Shown here one piece after another: positions 1 through 11,092 of a stretch of DNA of 64,000 nucleotides. A program made the position numbers and the translations under genes. The stretch's first letter is position 1. Each line of letters begins with the position of its first letter. The notes beneath the pieces were generated by a model. That model saw only the letters and a list, made by a program, of their open reading frames with translations. It ran no database searches and had not been told where the DNA came from. This DNA is from Cliona cf. orientalis (lineage: Eukaryota; Porifera; Demospongiae; Clionaida; Clionaidae): NCBI GenBank assembly GCA_963930775.1, contig OZ005705.1, positions 5,084,001 to 5,148,000 on the forward strand. The letters are read 5' to 3'.

Positions 1-9
1 CTGCGTAAG

Positions 10-618
10 ATGCTCACACCACAGAACAGCTACCATCCACAGTTATATGGACTTCCCAAAATCCACTCCCCCCCCCCCCCCCCCCCCCCCAATAGTCTCT
101 TCAATACATACCACCTGGCCAAAGAGCTCACACGAATCCTGACTCCACTCCGAGGAAAGACAGCTCTTACTGGACTTGTTGGTACAAAGAAAAGGTATGT
201 TCCTGACAACAACCGTGTACAGAAAACCAACACATACTGACTCAACTTCAGATCTAACCACCACCCCAGGATCAAAACGGGTATCATCAAATACTTAACA
301 CACAAAGCAAAAAGTGTGTGCCACTCCAGCCATGTGGAGTCAGAACTAAAACACCTTCAAAAAGTCTTCACCATGAATGATTACCCCCTGCAAGCGGTCA
401 AGAGATGCCTGACCAAGACAACAGACACCATCACTGACACCACAGAGCCGGAACCAACTGCAGAGCCGGAGCCAACTGATGATAAACCGAAGTTTTTATG
501 CCTCCCATACGTACAAAACCTCCGCAAAAGTATTGAGAGTTCCTGGAAAGACTTGAACATGAAGATTGTATTACATGTACAGTCACACAGAACACTGCGC
601 ACCATCTTCAGTTGTTAG
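10..618 (+). mobile_element. Penelope-like retroelement, broken fragment
   Basis: Two adjoining reading frames look like pieces of a reverse transcriptase of the Penelope type. The first has the signature YGLPKIH followed by a segment reading YHLAKELTRILTPL. The second has the post-palm linker: an HHP motif, then a segment on the pattern 'HLQKVFTMNDYPL', an acidic spacer and an LPYVQNLRKSI stretch, all usual in this family. The middle of the RT domain is absent and no endonuclease part is seen, so the copy is broken, internally deleted and cut by the window edge. A long C run sits inside the RT part. The 3' end abuts the next repeat at about 609. Family assignment rests on motif memory only. 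A related RT-bearing non-LTR element is the alternative. Confidence 0.6.
68..90. repeat. Poly-C tract (23 nt)
   Basis: An uninterrupted run of 23 C lies inside the retroelement fragment. Tracts of like length occur at three other places in the window. The exact length is doubtful in any assembly. Confidence 0.8.
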
Positions 619-999
619 GCCAGCGGTCCAATTGTTGCAGATCCAGGAAGTGCATCCGGTAGCACATTCCAGTGCATGCATGCAACTTTTGCCTTTTTTT
701 ATCTATTTTTCTTGCCTGTTCTATCTAGGCCATCTTTCACTTCTAGGACTCCAACAAAGACCAGAAGACAGAGCAATTCTTCTAATTTCTGCTCGTTCAA
801 GTCCTTTAACCTGGAGACATCCATGAGCTCCGCGGCGACCGCTTTTGTGCATGCTACCCTCAAGCACTCACAAAAAGTGCTTCGTGCAAAAAAGTGGCAC
901 GTTTTGGTTCCCTAGGATGGATTCCCATGGTTCAAGTACCATTCAATAGCTCTTGTGTTGCTCTACAGTATAAGGCTGGAACAAAGGTTTTCCATCGAG
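609..999 (+). repeat. Solo arm of the long-inverted-repeat element
   Basis: This roughly 390-bp stretch matches both arms of the complete element at 36985-38604. It begins CAGTTGTTAGGCCAGCGGTC and ends where the other copies read TTTTCCATCGAG. No second, inverted arm follows, so this is a single-arm derivative or a truncated copy. It joins the Penelope fragment on the left and a dispersed repeat on the right. Confidence 0.75.
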
Positions 1000-1660
1000 G
1001 ACGTGCATGCAGTGGCGAGCTCAAGCAGCTGCTATTGACCTGCACCGAGGGGTGTGGTCTACGAAGTAATACTAATAGTTCGTGCTGCTGCTGCTGCTGG
1101 CATGTGCACTGTATTAAACGATTGATATACGTACAGCTATTTAGGGGAGATGAGATTTTCTGTGATACTGAGCTTTAATACTGTGAATAATTCATGCATA
1201 TTAGGCCACAGCAATTTAATATTCTGTTTCTCATCCAATGCAATATAAAAAATCAATGCGGGCGGGCGGCATTGTTTACAAACACAGCTGAAAAAACACA
1301 GCACGTGATCCACAGGGACACTGAATTGACGTTATTTAATAGTGCGCTTTAATTACAGTGACGTCGTGCGTTCAAGTTTGTGAGCTATTTGTGTGACAGT
1401 TGGTCTGTTCCACGGTGCGAGAGCTCTATAGTTCTATCGACTACGCATCTTTGCATGGAGGAACTCGTCGTGTTTTTTCAAGTGGCTGTTCTAACATTTT
1501 CAATGCGGTGCTTTGTACAAGGCTATATATGAGTGTTTTTGCAAGTCAATATCCTGGGAGTCTATGCGGGCGGTGGATGAGAAACAGGATATTAAATTGC
1601 TGTGGCCTTAGCCATTATTCCATGATTGTGACATCAAACATACTTGTAATCATACTAAAA
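1000..1660 (+). repeat. Dispersed repeat R1, copy 1, split by a MITE
   Basis: The stretch aligns by eye with 1900-2790 and with 48520-48990. Shared blocks include 'TCAAGCAGCTGCT', 'CATGTGCACT' and the end block 'CCATGATTGTGACATCAAAC'. The copy is interrupted by the inverted-repeat element at 1204-1607. It has no coding content and no clear class. A CTG run (1083-1096) lies in the left half. Confidence 0.6.
1204..1607. mobile_element. PIF/Harbinger-like MITE, TTA target duplication
   Basis: The ends are inverted repeats of more than 30 bp, starting GGCCACAGCAATTTAATATT. TTA lies directly on both sides (1201-1203 and 1608-1610). A 3-bp TTA/TAA duplication with GGCC-type ends is usual for PIF/Harbinger. 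The homologous repeat at 2745-2800 has the same flanks with a single TTA and no insert, so the insertion boundary is shown within the window. It has no transposase and is non-autonomous. A shorter relative with the same ends lies at 62636-62893. Confidence 0.85.
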
Positions 1661-1899
1661 AATATTTTTCAGAGCAGCAAGTTTCTTATATACCGTAGTT
1701 AATCGAATACAACGTATGATCCAATCTAACGTAAGAATTAGCATTTTGTGAATTCTCATAACGTATATATATGGAGCGATTGACGACCTTTACCAGAAAA
1801 GCGCGCGTTTTTTCAAAATTGAAATTATTTTTTTCCATACGTAGTATTAGATTAAGTACGGTAATCCATGTCATTACCAGAGGGCACAAAAGATGCACT

Positions 1900-2790
1900 C
1901 TGCCACATGTTCAGAAGACTCATGACTGGTCAGAATTACAGTGCCGTGTGCATAAGCAAGGATGGCCATAGAGATGTATTGTTGAGTACTTGAGGTTGAA
2001 TAAACGGCATAAAGCACCACGCTTTTCGAGAGGCCTGCTCTGCAGGCCACCAAGCCTTGAGTGAAGCAAGAGGCAAGATCTGTTCTTTGTCATACCTGTT
2101 GATAGTCTAGTGCCTGGCAGATTTGATGTTCAAGCAGAGCAAGAATATTACCTGGTCCACTGCATGCTTCTTAGTGATGAGGTTCAAGCAGCTGCTGTTG
2201 GCCTGCATGCAGTGAGAGGTGTGGCATAAGCAATAATAAGTTTGTGCCACTTTCATCTGCACATGTGCACTATACTAACAGGCTATTAAATAAGTTAAGC
2301 ATGCCGCTAACAGCTCACTGCAGGGGCGTAGCTAGCATAGGGCTCAGCGGGCTCAAGCCTCCCTCCCCCTTTGTCTTTCCAAAGTGGGCTCAGTGGTTGG
2401 GCCCACTGTCTATGGATTTGCATAGCTTGGCCTGACAAGCTGAAGCTGCATGACAATCTATATAAAATTTACAACTAAATTGATAAAAAACACTAAGGAT
2501 AAGTTTCTATACTTACTATTTCAATCTCGTTTAGACACACAGCTGCTAAGCGCTTAGGCTAGGCAGCCACCACTCCGAGATACGAGAGTTCGAAAGGTCA
2601 AACGATGGGTGTGGATGACTGTCGTAATATTAATAATAACTATCAAGTAACCATGGTCACATGACATAATTAGTGGGCATGGTCAACCGAAAATTTACTC
2701 AGCCCCCCCTTTCAATAATTCCTGGCTACACCCCTGCACTGAATCATGCATTTAGCCACATTATCCCATGATTATGACATCAAACGTACT
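1900..2790 (+). repeat. Dispersed repeat R1, copy 2, split by a hAT-like element
   Basis: Homologous to 1000-1660 and 48520-48990; shared blocks include 'AGAGGCCTGCT', the 'CACCAAGCCT' stretch, 'TTTGTCATACCTGT' and the terminal 'GTGACATCAAAC'. It is interrupted at 2321-2736 by a second, different transposon. It ends about 10 bp before the splice acceptor of the first visible exon of the neighbouring gene, so the repeat may supply part of that intron's 3' end. Confidence 0.6.
2321..2736. mobile_element. hAT-like non-autonomous element, 5-bp duplication
   Basis: The left end CAGGGGCGTAGCTAG and the right end, read inward as CAGGGGTGTAGCCAG, form an imperfect inverted repeat. CACTG flanks both sides (2316-2320 and 2737-2741). 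CAGGGG...CCCCTG ends are characteristic of hAT elements; a 5-bp duplication fits the hAT5 group rather than the usual 8 bp. The interior is a degenerate G/C-rich flank plus AT-rich filler with no transposase. Confidence 0.65.
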
Positions 2791-2801
2791 TATTATTATA
2801 G

Positions 2802-5800
2802 GTAAAAATAATAGCTGAGGATAGAGCTACTCTTGAAATTGCTAAAACAGTTGCTCAAAATCATCCAGGCAAGCAGCAGTCTCTTGTTAGGAGCTCTTTA
2901 CCAATTCAAACTGGAATAATGGTAATGCTATAACATTATTTATGTGCCAGTGACTCATTATACTACTATGCATGACTTTTGAAATGATAGGGAACTCATC
3001 GCTATTGTTACATCCATCCTAAAGGAATTGAACAGCCACATCTCTTCCAGTTTAAGAAAAGTGATGATGAGTATGGAGAAAAGCATGAACTGCAAATTGT
3101 TGCTGTAAGCAAATGTGCATAATACAAGTTTCGCATGTACATGATCAGATTTAGAAGCCATGCAGGGAAATATCAAGCACTTAAGTCTAGACCCTAAGTA
3201 AACACTGGGTGCCTGCTATGGGCATGGTTCTGTTGCAAAAAATGAAATTTTTAATCACTACTACCTGTGAATTGCAAGTTTTTCCCACATTCATGATCAG
3301 TAGATTTAATTGATATAGCACAGATTCCAAACTTGGCACAATTAATGATCATTAAACTTACACAATGAGTATTAAGAAGGTTACCATTAATTTTTTGTAC
3401 TTGTTATATATTGTTTATGCATAGTACAAAATTCAACGTACCTAGTAATAATAGTTATAGTGATCTACAAGATCATTTATCCCTATAGCTACAGTTTTTC
3501 GTGGAAACCACAAAGCATGATAGATGGTCAGAAATGTAGTGCACCTGAATATGAGCGCTTGAAAAACTGCCTTAGCTAGTGCAGCTTTCATTAGTCTCCC
3601 TTTTTGGGTAGGAGAGGCTGGCACACGGGACTAGCTAGTGTATAATTATTATACATGCAGCTACGTGACTGTCAGACATCGATTACCTAAGTAGGCTTGT
3701 ACCCATCCTACACCCTCTCGATATCACATGAAATGAAAAGGGTTTGGTGCATGAGGCTCAGCAGTCGAGTCCAGATCTAAAATATTATTTGCATACTGGC
3801 ATCGTTAAATCACACAGTTGTTGATCTAAAAAAGCTCTCAAATGTCACTAGACTTGACTCCTGAATATACATTGTATAGTCTCAAAATTATGATAATATT
3901 TATCACTGGTATTTTATAATGCCAGCCCTTTGTACAGGTACAGATATTATTCTATACACTGCATGCTGGTGTTGTACCACAAGAAATGTCGCTGTAAACT
4001 TACAAGATTATAATCAGACCATACCAACATGCCTATAGCTACCAGCCTACCTATTCTGAGCATGCAGATACCTAGAGCAAGTGAGGGGGCAAATTAACTG
4101 CATGTATGTGATACCGTAGGACGGGTTTTAATTGCGTAGTTTAATAATTGCGTTCTAGTCAAGTCAGGCCAAATTGCGAATCCAATAATTGCGATGGACG
4201 ACCCCGTACCGTACTGTAGTATACGTGCACATTTATGTTTGCGAATCTATTAATTGCGAAACGTAGAAAAACTCGCAATTCGCAATTAATAGATACTCGC
4301 AATTAAAACCCGACCTACGGTACTATATATATACACACTAGACTATAAGTGTCATGCAGGGCCTGTTTGGGGCGAGCCAGCAGCTGAGCTGACAAAGTGT
4401 CGGACAGGAGTATAGATGAGACTTGAAAAGCCATAGGATCATGAAAATTTTAGTTTCAAATTATCTATGCAATCCATACCTTGAATACAGCATGGGTTGG
4501 ACCTTAGTTACTTGTTGGTGCACTTTTGTGCCACTCCATTCCTACCTACTCGCTGTTCATTTTATGATAATTTTCTTCTCATGATTTAGCCACATATAAT
4601 AATTTGTTGTTAATTTTTTGTAGGCTGAAACTCTTTCGGGGAATCCAAAATCTGAAAGAACATACAGAGTGGAAGACTTCCTACACCTGAACCCTGAAGA
4701 GAAGTGGTATTATTTACTTGAGAATCAAGAAAGAGTGCTGAGTAGACCACTTGAGTTTTCACTCCTCTTGGCATACAAAGATTATGTGAGTGATATTCAT
4801 AAGAAAATGAAAGATGGCTTAAACTGGATGCAGAGATATAACCTCCAGCCCAAGCTGGAAGGCAGGTGTGTACTCTTGCGGTATTACCGTACTCGCTCTA
4901 ATTATTCGAACATTTTAATAGCCCAAACAGCAAGTTTAAGTAATTTATTTCCTTCCTAATTCATCGAACATCTTGAATTTCAAGTTTTCTCATCCGCTCT
5001 AAATCAACCGAACGGCCATGCGGTACGGCATGGCAGGAGCTCGAGACAACTCTTCCACGTTCATCAAAGAGTGTGGCTACCACATCTTGGACAGCATGTA
5101 AGAGCGGAAAGGTAACACAGACACAGACGACAATCATTTTGCGATCACTCCTGAGAGCACAGCGATACTAAGAACTCTAGAGCTGACAATGATAAACCTA
5201 TAGTTGGACATCGACTGCTGTTTCTTCGTCGCTATAATAGTGCTTTCTCCATTTGCACCGGATCCATTCTATTTACACTCGAACAAATCATTGCCCGAAT
5301 TTATTTACTTTCTATTTAACACTGAACGGCGATATTAATAATTATTTTTGGCCGTTCGGATAATTAGAGCGAGTACGGTAGCTACTTTCTTGTGATGCCT
5401 GAATTACAACATGTAACTATAAACCAGTTCATCACTATCACAGATTTGGTAAATTGTGTTGGAGAGAGCTTTCAGACAGTATTCCATTGCCAGACATGAA
5501 AGGATTTGATGTTAGCAGGTTTATCCAAATGGCATTTGAAACCGACAAGAAGAACAGCCGTTTCTTCTACACCAAGTATACATAGTATTCACAATTATAA
5601 TCTGTATACCTTATTACCGCAGTCCAATCTTGATGCAGTATTTCAAAAGAAGGAGCTGATGCACTGGAAATTTTTTGTTTGGGGAGAGGTGGTATACTGA
5701 CACAGATTGAGACATATGACTTCAAAATTGGAACACAAACTGAGGGAAAACTGGATATCAGAGTGAAATTCAACAAAGGTGTACCTGAAGCTATTAGGGT

Positions 5801-8800
5801 GAAGAAAGCTGAGTATAAGGTGGCAATATTTGACATCCTCTGCCTGCATAGGTATGTCAGTACTGTAATGTCTGGTTAATAAGCGCATGCACTTATCACT
5901 CTCAGTGGTAAAAATATATGTGCCTAATAGACAATGTGCACTTAATAGAGACTGAGGATTTGGCTCCACCCACTGCCAGCATGTTCAAGCACTCAATAAC
6001 AAAGCTAGCAAGTTATAAGCATAGCGATTCTTGAAAAAAATGTAATAATTCTTGGAAGTATGATCAGAAGCCATCGCTGGAAGAAAACTAGCTGCCTTCT
6101 TTGGAAAGACTCGTTTCAAAGTTGAGATCATGAGTCCGAACCCATATAAGCAGAACACCACAGTGTTGAGTACATAACCAATCTCGTGCAGCTGGCTATC
6201 CGAAAATAGTTTATTGATGAACAATTTCTAGCTATGCAGAGCATGGACAACTCTTGATCGAGCTGAAAATATTACTGTTATCTTTATTGGGTGCATGCGC
6301 TTATTGGACAATACTTAACAGGAAGGAAGTATGTACTTATTATAAAAAGAACATGGCTTAATAAGCATGTGCGCGTATTAATCAGACCTTATGGTATACA
6401 CTGAATACATAATAAGCATAGGTACCAACTGTCCCGGAACGTCCAGGACAGTCCCGAAATTGGAGGCCTTGTACCGTGTCCCGCACAGAACTTAATTGCT
6501 TTTTGGCTTAAATTTCCCAGAATTTCTACCTGACAATTATAACTTACCAATTGCACTTGTAAAGGGCTGAGCAACTTTCAAAACTACTTATAAATCTCTC
6601 TAGAGTGGATTGATTGTTGACTTGTGCCAAACAGCTTGCTTGGGGGTGGAGTCACCATTAATGATTAGTGGCACTAAGGTCACATTCTCGGGTTTAATTA
6701 GTCCTAGTCGATGTGGTTTGGGGGCGTGGTCCATGTGTCCCTGATGTCCACCAAAAAAAGTTGGCACCTATGAATAAGGAAGGGAGAGTATCAATGTAGA
6801 CAACTTAAGATGTGAACGGTTATCAGAGTGTGAACTTCGGGAATGTGCACTATGCACACGCCCACTGAGGGTCAAAATGCACTATGGATATGTGGGGAAA
6901 TGTGTATGGATGTTTCTGGTCAGTCCTATATGCCCTACCCTACTGCACTCAGGCTCAGGGGTGCTGCTCGTTTTTATCACGTAGCAACAACTAATTATTT
7001 TCATTGATGGATATATAGCAATAAATCACACCTGGTCACACCTCCTGGAGACTGACAGAGACTGCAGGGACCAGTGGAGACTGCTTGTTACTGGTAGACA
7101 CTGCAGGGACGAGTACATGCAGACCACTGATGACTGGTAGAAACTGTAGGGACCAGTGCAGACCACTGGTGACTTTGTAGAGACTTTAGGGACTAACAGA
7201 GACAACTGATGATGGGTAGAGACTGTAGAGACCAGCGGAGTCCATTGGTGACTGGTAGAGACTGTAGGGACCAGCAGAGACCACTATAACTGGTAGAGTC
7301 TGTAGTGACCGGTGCAAACCACTGGTGACTGATAGAGACTGTAGGGACCAGTGTAGACCACTGGCCCAGTGTCTGGATAGGGACAAGTGCAGACCAGGCC
7401 ACTGATGACTGAAGGGACTAGGGGAGACTGAAAACTAGGTGGTGATCCGCTTACACTGGGCTTATGTATGTGTGTGAAACCCACCAGCACAATAGGGCTG
7501 TCCAAGACCCTAGACTAGTTCTATAGACCAGAAATTAGTGGCCAACACTCACTCAACTACAAGATGATAATACTGTATATTGTACACCGTAAATCTGGAA
7601 ATTTTCGTTGTAAAAATATTTTCGTAGTCGATGGCAGCTACGAAAATTAATCTTACGAAAATTAGCACGCACTATTAACACTAATGCGGTAAGGGGTCGT
7701 TCTTACGAAAAATTTTTTACTCGATAATTTATCATACGAAAGCTTCTTTACACGAAAATTTCCATATACTGGGGATGTTTGTCATGAATTTGCAGATGAA
7801 TTGGCTACAGAATTTCTTTTGAAGTCCTATGTAGCAACTCCTCAAAACGTTTGCACCACAATATCGAAAATTTCCCACTATTCAGTACTACAGTACAAGG
7901 AATATTACCGTATGGCCGGAAATTTTCAAGGGAGCCAAGTTTTTGTGGTTGACTGGTGATCCACGAAAATTAAATCCGCAAAATAAAAGGCCTAAACACA
8001 CGTTCGCATGACGTTGTCACGCGCGATAACAAGGGGGCATGACCATCATGGCGCCACTGCTGGATCACTAGTTTACTTATATAATTCATACCAGTTCATT
8101 GGGCTTCTACACAAACCACAGATCATAGCCTCAATCATATGCGACTCTCGTGCCATTTCTCAATCTACGCTACAATCGATTGATTGATCACTAGCATCTC
8201 GAGTCTTTGCTCGGTTTAACGGGATTTGGGACGTGGCACATGCACGTGCAGTAAGAGGCGGAGCCTAATGGATATTGTGGGTGGAGCAACTTTGGAATGT
8301 CGATCCACGAAAATTATGAGCCTCCCCGAAAATTGGATCCCTCGAAGATTTCCGGCCATACGGTATAATAAAGGTTTCATCATCTTCAACATGTTTGCAC
8401 AGTGCAAGCAGTATACAGAATTTGACTCTGTCCCTTCCTTCATTATTATAATACCGTTGAATCCCGCGATTACGCCCCCCCTTTATGCATGCTAGGATTG
8501 GGCAAAAGTGGGGAGGGGGCTTATACGCGGGATCCTTACATTTCCGTGTGATGACCATTACCGACCGTCACCGACCGTCGAATGCCACGTGGGCGTGTGA
8601 TCTCTGTACTTTCTCTGGCTGTTTGGTGGGCAAAACTCGAGAAAAACAACCAAAGTAAGGCATATAATATGACACAAATAGCTAGTTTGCTAGCTGTAGC
8701 TGCTGTTTTTGTTGATTTATGGGCTCCATTTTACAGTCAGGGAGGGGGGGGGGGCTTATACGCGAGACAAAAGTACCTATGCAGGAACTTGAGCTGAAAA

Positions 8801-9480
8801 TGCAGGGGGGGCTTATGCGCGAGGGGGGCGTAATCGCGGGATTCTACGGTACTTACGATGATAAATCATGATTGTATGTACAGGAAAAATGATATGAGGG
8901 TCAGCTTGAGTAACTATGAAGCAGCTACTAGTGATCACCCTATGGTGGGTAAATTTCTTGCAACACTAAAAATGGAAAATTCAGGCATAATAACCTTTGC
9001 TCCATCAAGTCAAGATAGAGAGTGGACGGTGAAGTTTGTGCGCCATAAAATGAGGACTGTTCACTCTTTTCATCCACCAAACTATGTTGTTAGTGTTTCT
9101 ACCGTCAATGAATGTTCGATCTCTCAGAATGAAGATATTAGTTCACTACTAACCCTTGATACAGGAAAACACAAACCACACATTGAAGTTGAGGTAAATC
9201 AAGTCATCAATAATATTATTGTAGGATATAATAATATAGCCATTTCCATGGTACTTTATTGTAGTTGCACAACCTTCTTTGGGAAGTTGGATTTGGTAAT
9301 CAACTTGGTCTCCCTCCGGAGCAGTCTCTTGCTCTTCTCATTGAGCCCGACAAGATTCCTCACTCTGTGCAAGAGCAGTGCCCAGAGAAATGGTCTCCCG
9401 AGTGGATCATGGAGAGTTTTGAAAAGGATTGCTTTTTGAAAATGATGGAAGATATCAATCAGATAATGAAGGCAAGCTAA
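2802..9480 (+). CDS. Unrecognised multi-exon protein, 3' seven exons
   Basis: Seven exons join in one open frame of 448 codons plus TAA: 2802-2921, 2991-3104, 4624-4865, 5444-5575, 5639-5851, 8884-9193, 9265-9480. Every junction has GT-AG ends and the phases agree (0,0,2,2,2,0). The first exon has no start codon, so upstream exons are missing, either outside the window or hidden by the repeats at 1-2800. I do not recognise the family. No signal peptide or membrane segment is visible. It reads as a soluble mixed alpha/beta protein with a charged helical stretch in exon 3 (EEKWYYLLENQERVL), a basic segment in exon 5 (EAIRVKKAEYKV) and an acidic C-terminal helix. Introns 3 and 5 carry MITEs and intron 2 carries a dispersed repeat. 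The real gene is longer at its 5' end. Confidence 0.7.
3504..4453 (-). repeat. Dispersed repeat R2, longest copy, split by a MITE
   Basis: Reverse-complement similarity runs from 3815-4453 to 10063-10476 and from 3504-3815 to 23911-24220, so this copy spans both partial copies and gives a consensus near 740 bp. The MITE at 4112-4322 is absent from the 10-kb copy. A short peptide-like frame (PTQKGRLMKAALAKAVFQ) is kept in two copies but has no context as a gene. Class unknown. Confidence 0.75.
4112..4322. mobile_element. MITE with TACCGTAGG ends, TA duplication
   Basis: Perfect-looking terminal inverted repeats of about 25 bp begin TACCGTAGGACGGGTTTTAA and close with the complement. The inverted paralogous repeat at 10063-10476 reads GATACTAT at the matching point with nothing inserted, so the filled site is one TA on each side of the insert. 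This fits a Tc1/mariner-type non-autonomous element. A longer member of the same family lies at 57333-57931. Confidence 0.9.
4885..5380. mobile_element. MITE with TACCGTACTCGC ends
   Basis: Inverted ends read TACCGTACTCGCTCTAATTA on the left and the complement on the right, with TA at both edges. It lies in intron 3 of the unrecognised gene. The interior is AT-rich without a transposase. The ends share only the first seven bases with the neighbouring families. Confidence 0.85.
7046..7430. repeat. Minisatellite, ~39-bp GACTGGTAGAGACTG unit
   Basis: About nine diverged units built from 'GACTGGTAGAGACTGTAGGG' followed by 'ACCAGTGGAGACCACTGGT'. Spacing between successive GTAGAGACTG cores is roughly 39-48 bp. 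The array sits in intron 5 of the unrecognised gene. Apparent reading frames through it are translations of the repeat. Confidence 0.8.
7582..7768. mobile_element. Short MITE, TCTGGAAATTTTCGT ends
   Basis: The left end reads CACCGTAAATCTGGAAATTT and the right end, read inward, CCAGTATATGGAAATTTTCG. The inverted repeat is imperfect and the exact edges are uncertain by a few bases. The interior is rich in ACGAAAAT/ATTTTCGT words, as in the elements at 7906 and 42686. Confidence 0.6.
7906..8365. mobile_element. MITE with TACCGTATGGCCGG ends
   Basis: The ends are inverted: TACCGTATGGCCGGAAATTT at left and its complement at right, each starting with TA. It lies in intron 5 of the unrecognised gene, about 90 bp before another MITE. 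The middle, near 8000-8220, has different composition and may hold an older insertion. Confidence 0.8.
8452..8851. mobile_element. MITE with CCCGCGATTACGCCCC ends
   Basis: The left end TACCGTTGAATCCCGCGATT and the right end, read inward as TACCGTAGAATCCCGCGATT, differ at one base. TA lies at both edges. The sub-terminal sequence is a C/G run. The right edge is 32 bp from the acceptor of exon 6 of the unrecognised gene. Confidence 0.85.
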
Positions 9481-11092
9481 ACAGCATGCATGCTTCAGCA
9501 TTGTTATAGCAAGCTTTTTTGTACACTGGAATGATACCTAGTAGCATTATTTGCAATTTTTGTGGTGTGTATTATTCATTTTTAGATTATTAGTTAATCT
9601 TGTTTGGGTTATGACTTAAGGAGGAGTACATTGTAGGATTTTTGTAATATTATCGTATGTGAAATTGATAGGGTATTTGAAGCGACCTTTCACATTTTTC
9701 TCACACAAACGGTACTTGCGTTATATTATGTCATTATGCCCAGGACGACTGTATGCCATGGACATAGTGTGAAATAATATAGTACCCGGTAATAATCATT
9801 AAGTTGCACATTAGGACATGGGCCGCATAATTTAATATGCTATTCTAATTTAGCAAAATTAAGTGCAAAATCTACACACTAGCACTACAGTAACTGAGTC
9901 TTGTGCATTTAGCTATGAACATTGAATCAAGAGGGAAAGCCAGGCAAGACTGAGACAGAGCTCGTCATCGATCAGTCATAGTCAGCTCAACAGCATGAGG
10001 AGCAGCCAAGAGTATATATAAAGAGATAGGGCTAGCAGGCTTGCTGCATAGATAATAATTATTAAAATTTTCATGATCCTATGGTTTTTTAAGTCTCATC
10101 TATACTCCTGTCCGACACTTTGTCAGCTCAGCTGCTGGCTCGCCCCAAACAGGCCCTGCATGACACTTATAGTCTAGTGTGTATAGTATCACACACATGC
10201 AGTTAATTTTCCCCCTCACTTGCTCTACATCTGCATGCTCAGAATAGGTAGGCTGGTAGCTATAGGCATGTTGGTATGGTCTGATTATAATCTTAGTTTA
10301 CAGCGATATTTCTTGTGGTACAACTCCAGCATGCAGTGTATAGAATAATATCTGTACCTGTACAATGGGCTGGCATTATAAAATACCAGTGATAAATATT
10401 ATGATAATTTCGAGACTATACAATGTATATATATTCAGGAGTCGAGTCTAGTGAGCTTTTTTAGATCAACAACTGACATATACCTTATTACCACAGCTTT
10501 CTATGTAGTGATTTGCTTTTGTTGATACTCTTTTGCTGTATAAGATACTCACATAGTACTAGCTGGTCCGATTTTCATCGTCAATATCATCCTATGCAAG
10601 ACAGCACAGCTTTACAGATTACATTTGGCGTATTTTTGAAGGTTTCAATTTGGGGACTAGTATTTCTTTTTTTAATGATTTTTATCAAGAAGTGGGCATG
10701 ACTTCCAGTAAACTTATAATGGTTAGTTATCCTACACTTTTTCTATTATTTATTGTATGCTTGCTACACGTGAGTGACTTCCCTTGATTTTCTATTCCAA
10801 GTATTATCAGATATCATGTGCATGGTAGTTTCTGTAAATTGAAATACAAGAGTATGTTAATGATGTAGATAACACACTCCCAACAACTGTTTGTTTATCC
10901 ATGTATAATGTTGTTCAGTTGATGTTCTTCTTTGTTGTAGGCTATAGTTATTCTGTTTCATACAAATCAAGCACCAATAGATGTTTAGGTTTGTCTATCA
11001 GACTTGTTTACAACAGCATAATAATTATAGCATTTGGACAATAAAACAACATATTACATGAAATTAAGAACATAACAAATAGCTATATAGTG
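9481..11092. other. Intergenic, repeat-derived, no gene
   Basis: AT-rich 3' flank of the plus-strand gene, then dispersed repeat R2 copy 2 at 10063-10476 in the orientation opposite to the copy at 3504-4453. A 62-codon plus-strand frame at 10513-10701 has a hydrophobic start and end but no support. I see nothing else. Confidence 0.6.
10063..10476 (+). repeat. Dispersed repeat R2, partial copy without the MITE
   Basis: Reverse-complement match to 3815-4453, including 'CTGTCCGACACTTTGTCAGC' and 'GGCATGTTGGTATGGTCTGA'. It lacks the 4112-4322 MITE and so serves as its empty site. It stops at 'GATCAACAACTG', where the 23.9-kb copy takes over the homology. Confidence 0.8.

Noticed and set aside
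3442-3624. Peptide frame MPASPTQKGRLMKAALAKAV and its twin at 24100-24354
   Set aside because: Conservation is explained by the two copies of repeat R2; there is no start context or extension.
7186-7505. Three overlapping minus-strand frames
   Set aside because: All run through the 39-bp minisatellite and change register with it.
10513-10701. 62-codon plus-strand frame with hydrophobic start and end
   Set aside because: It sits in repeat-derived DNA, has no splice or homology support, and AT-rich DNA often gives hydrophobic frames of this size.
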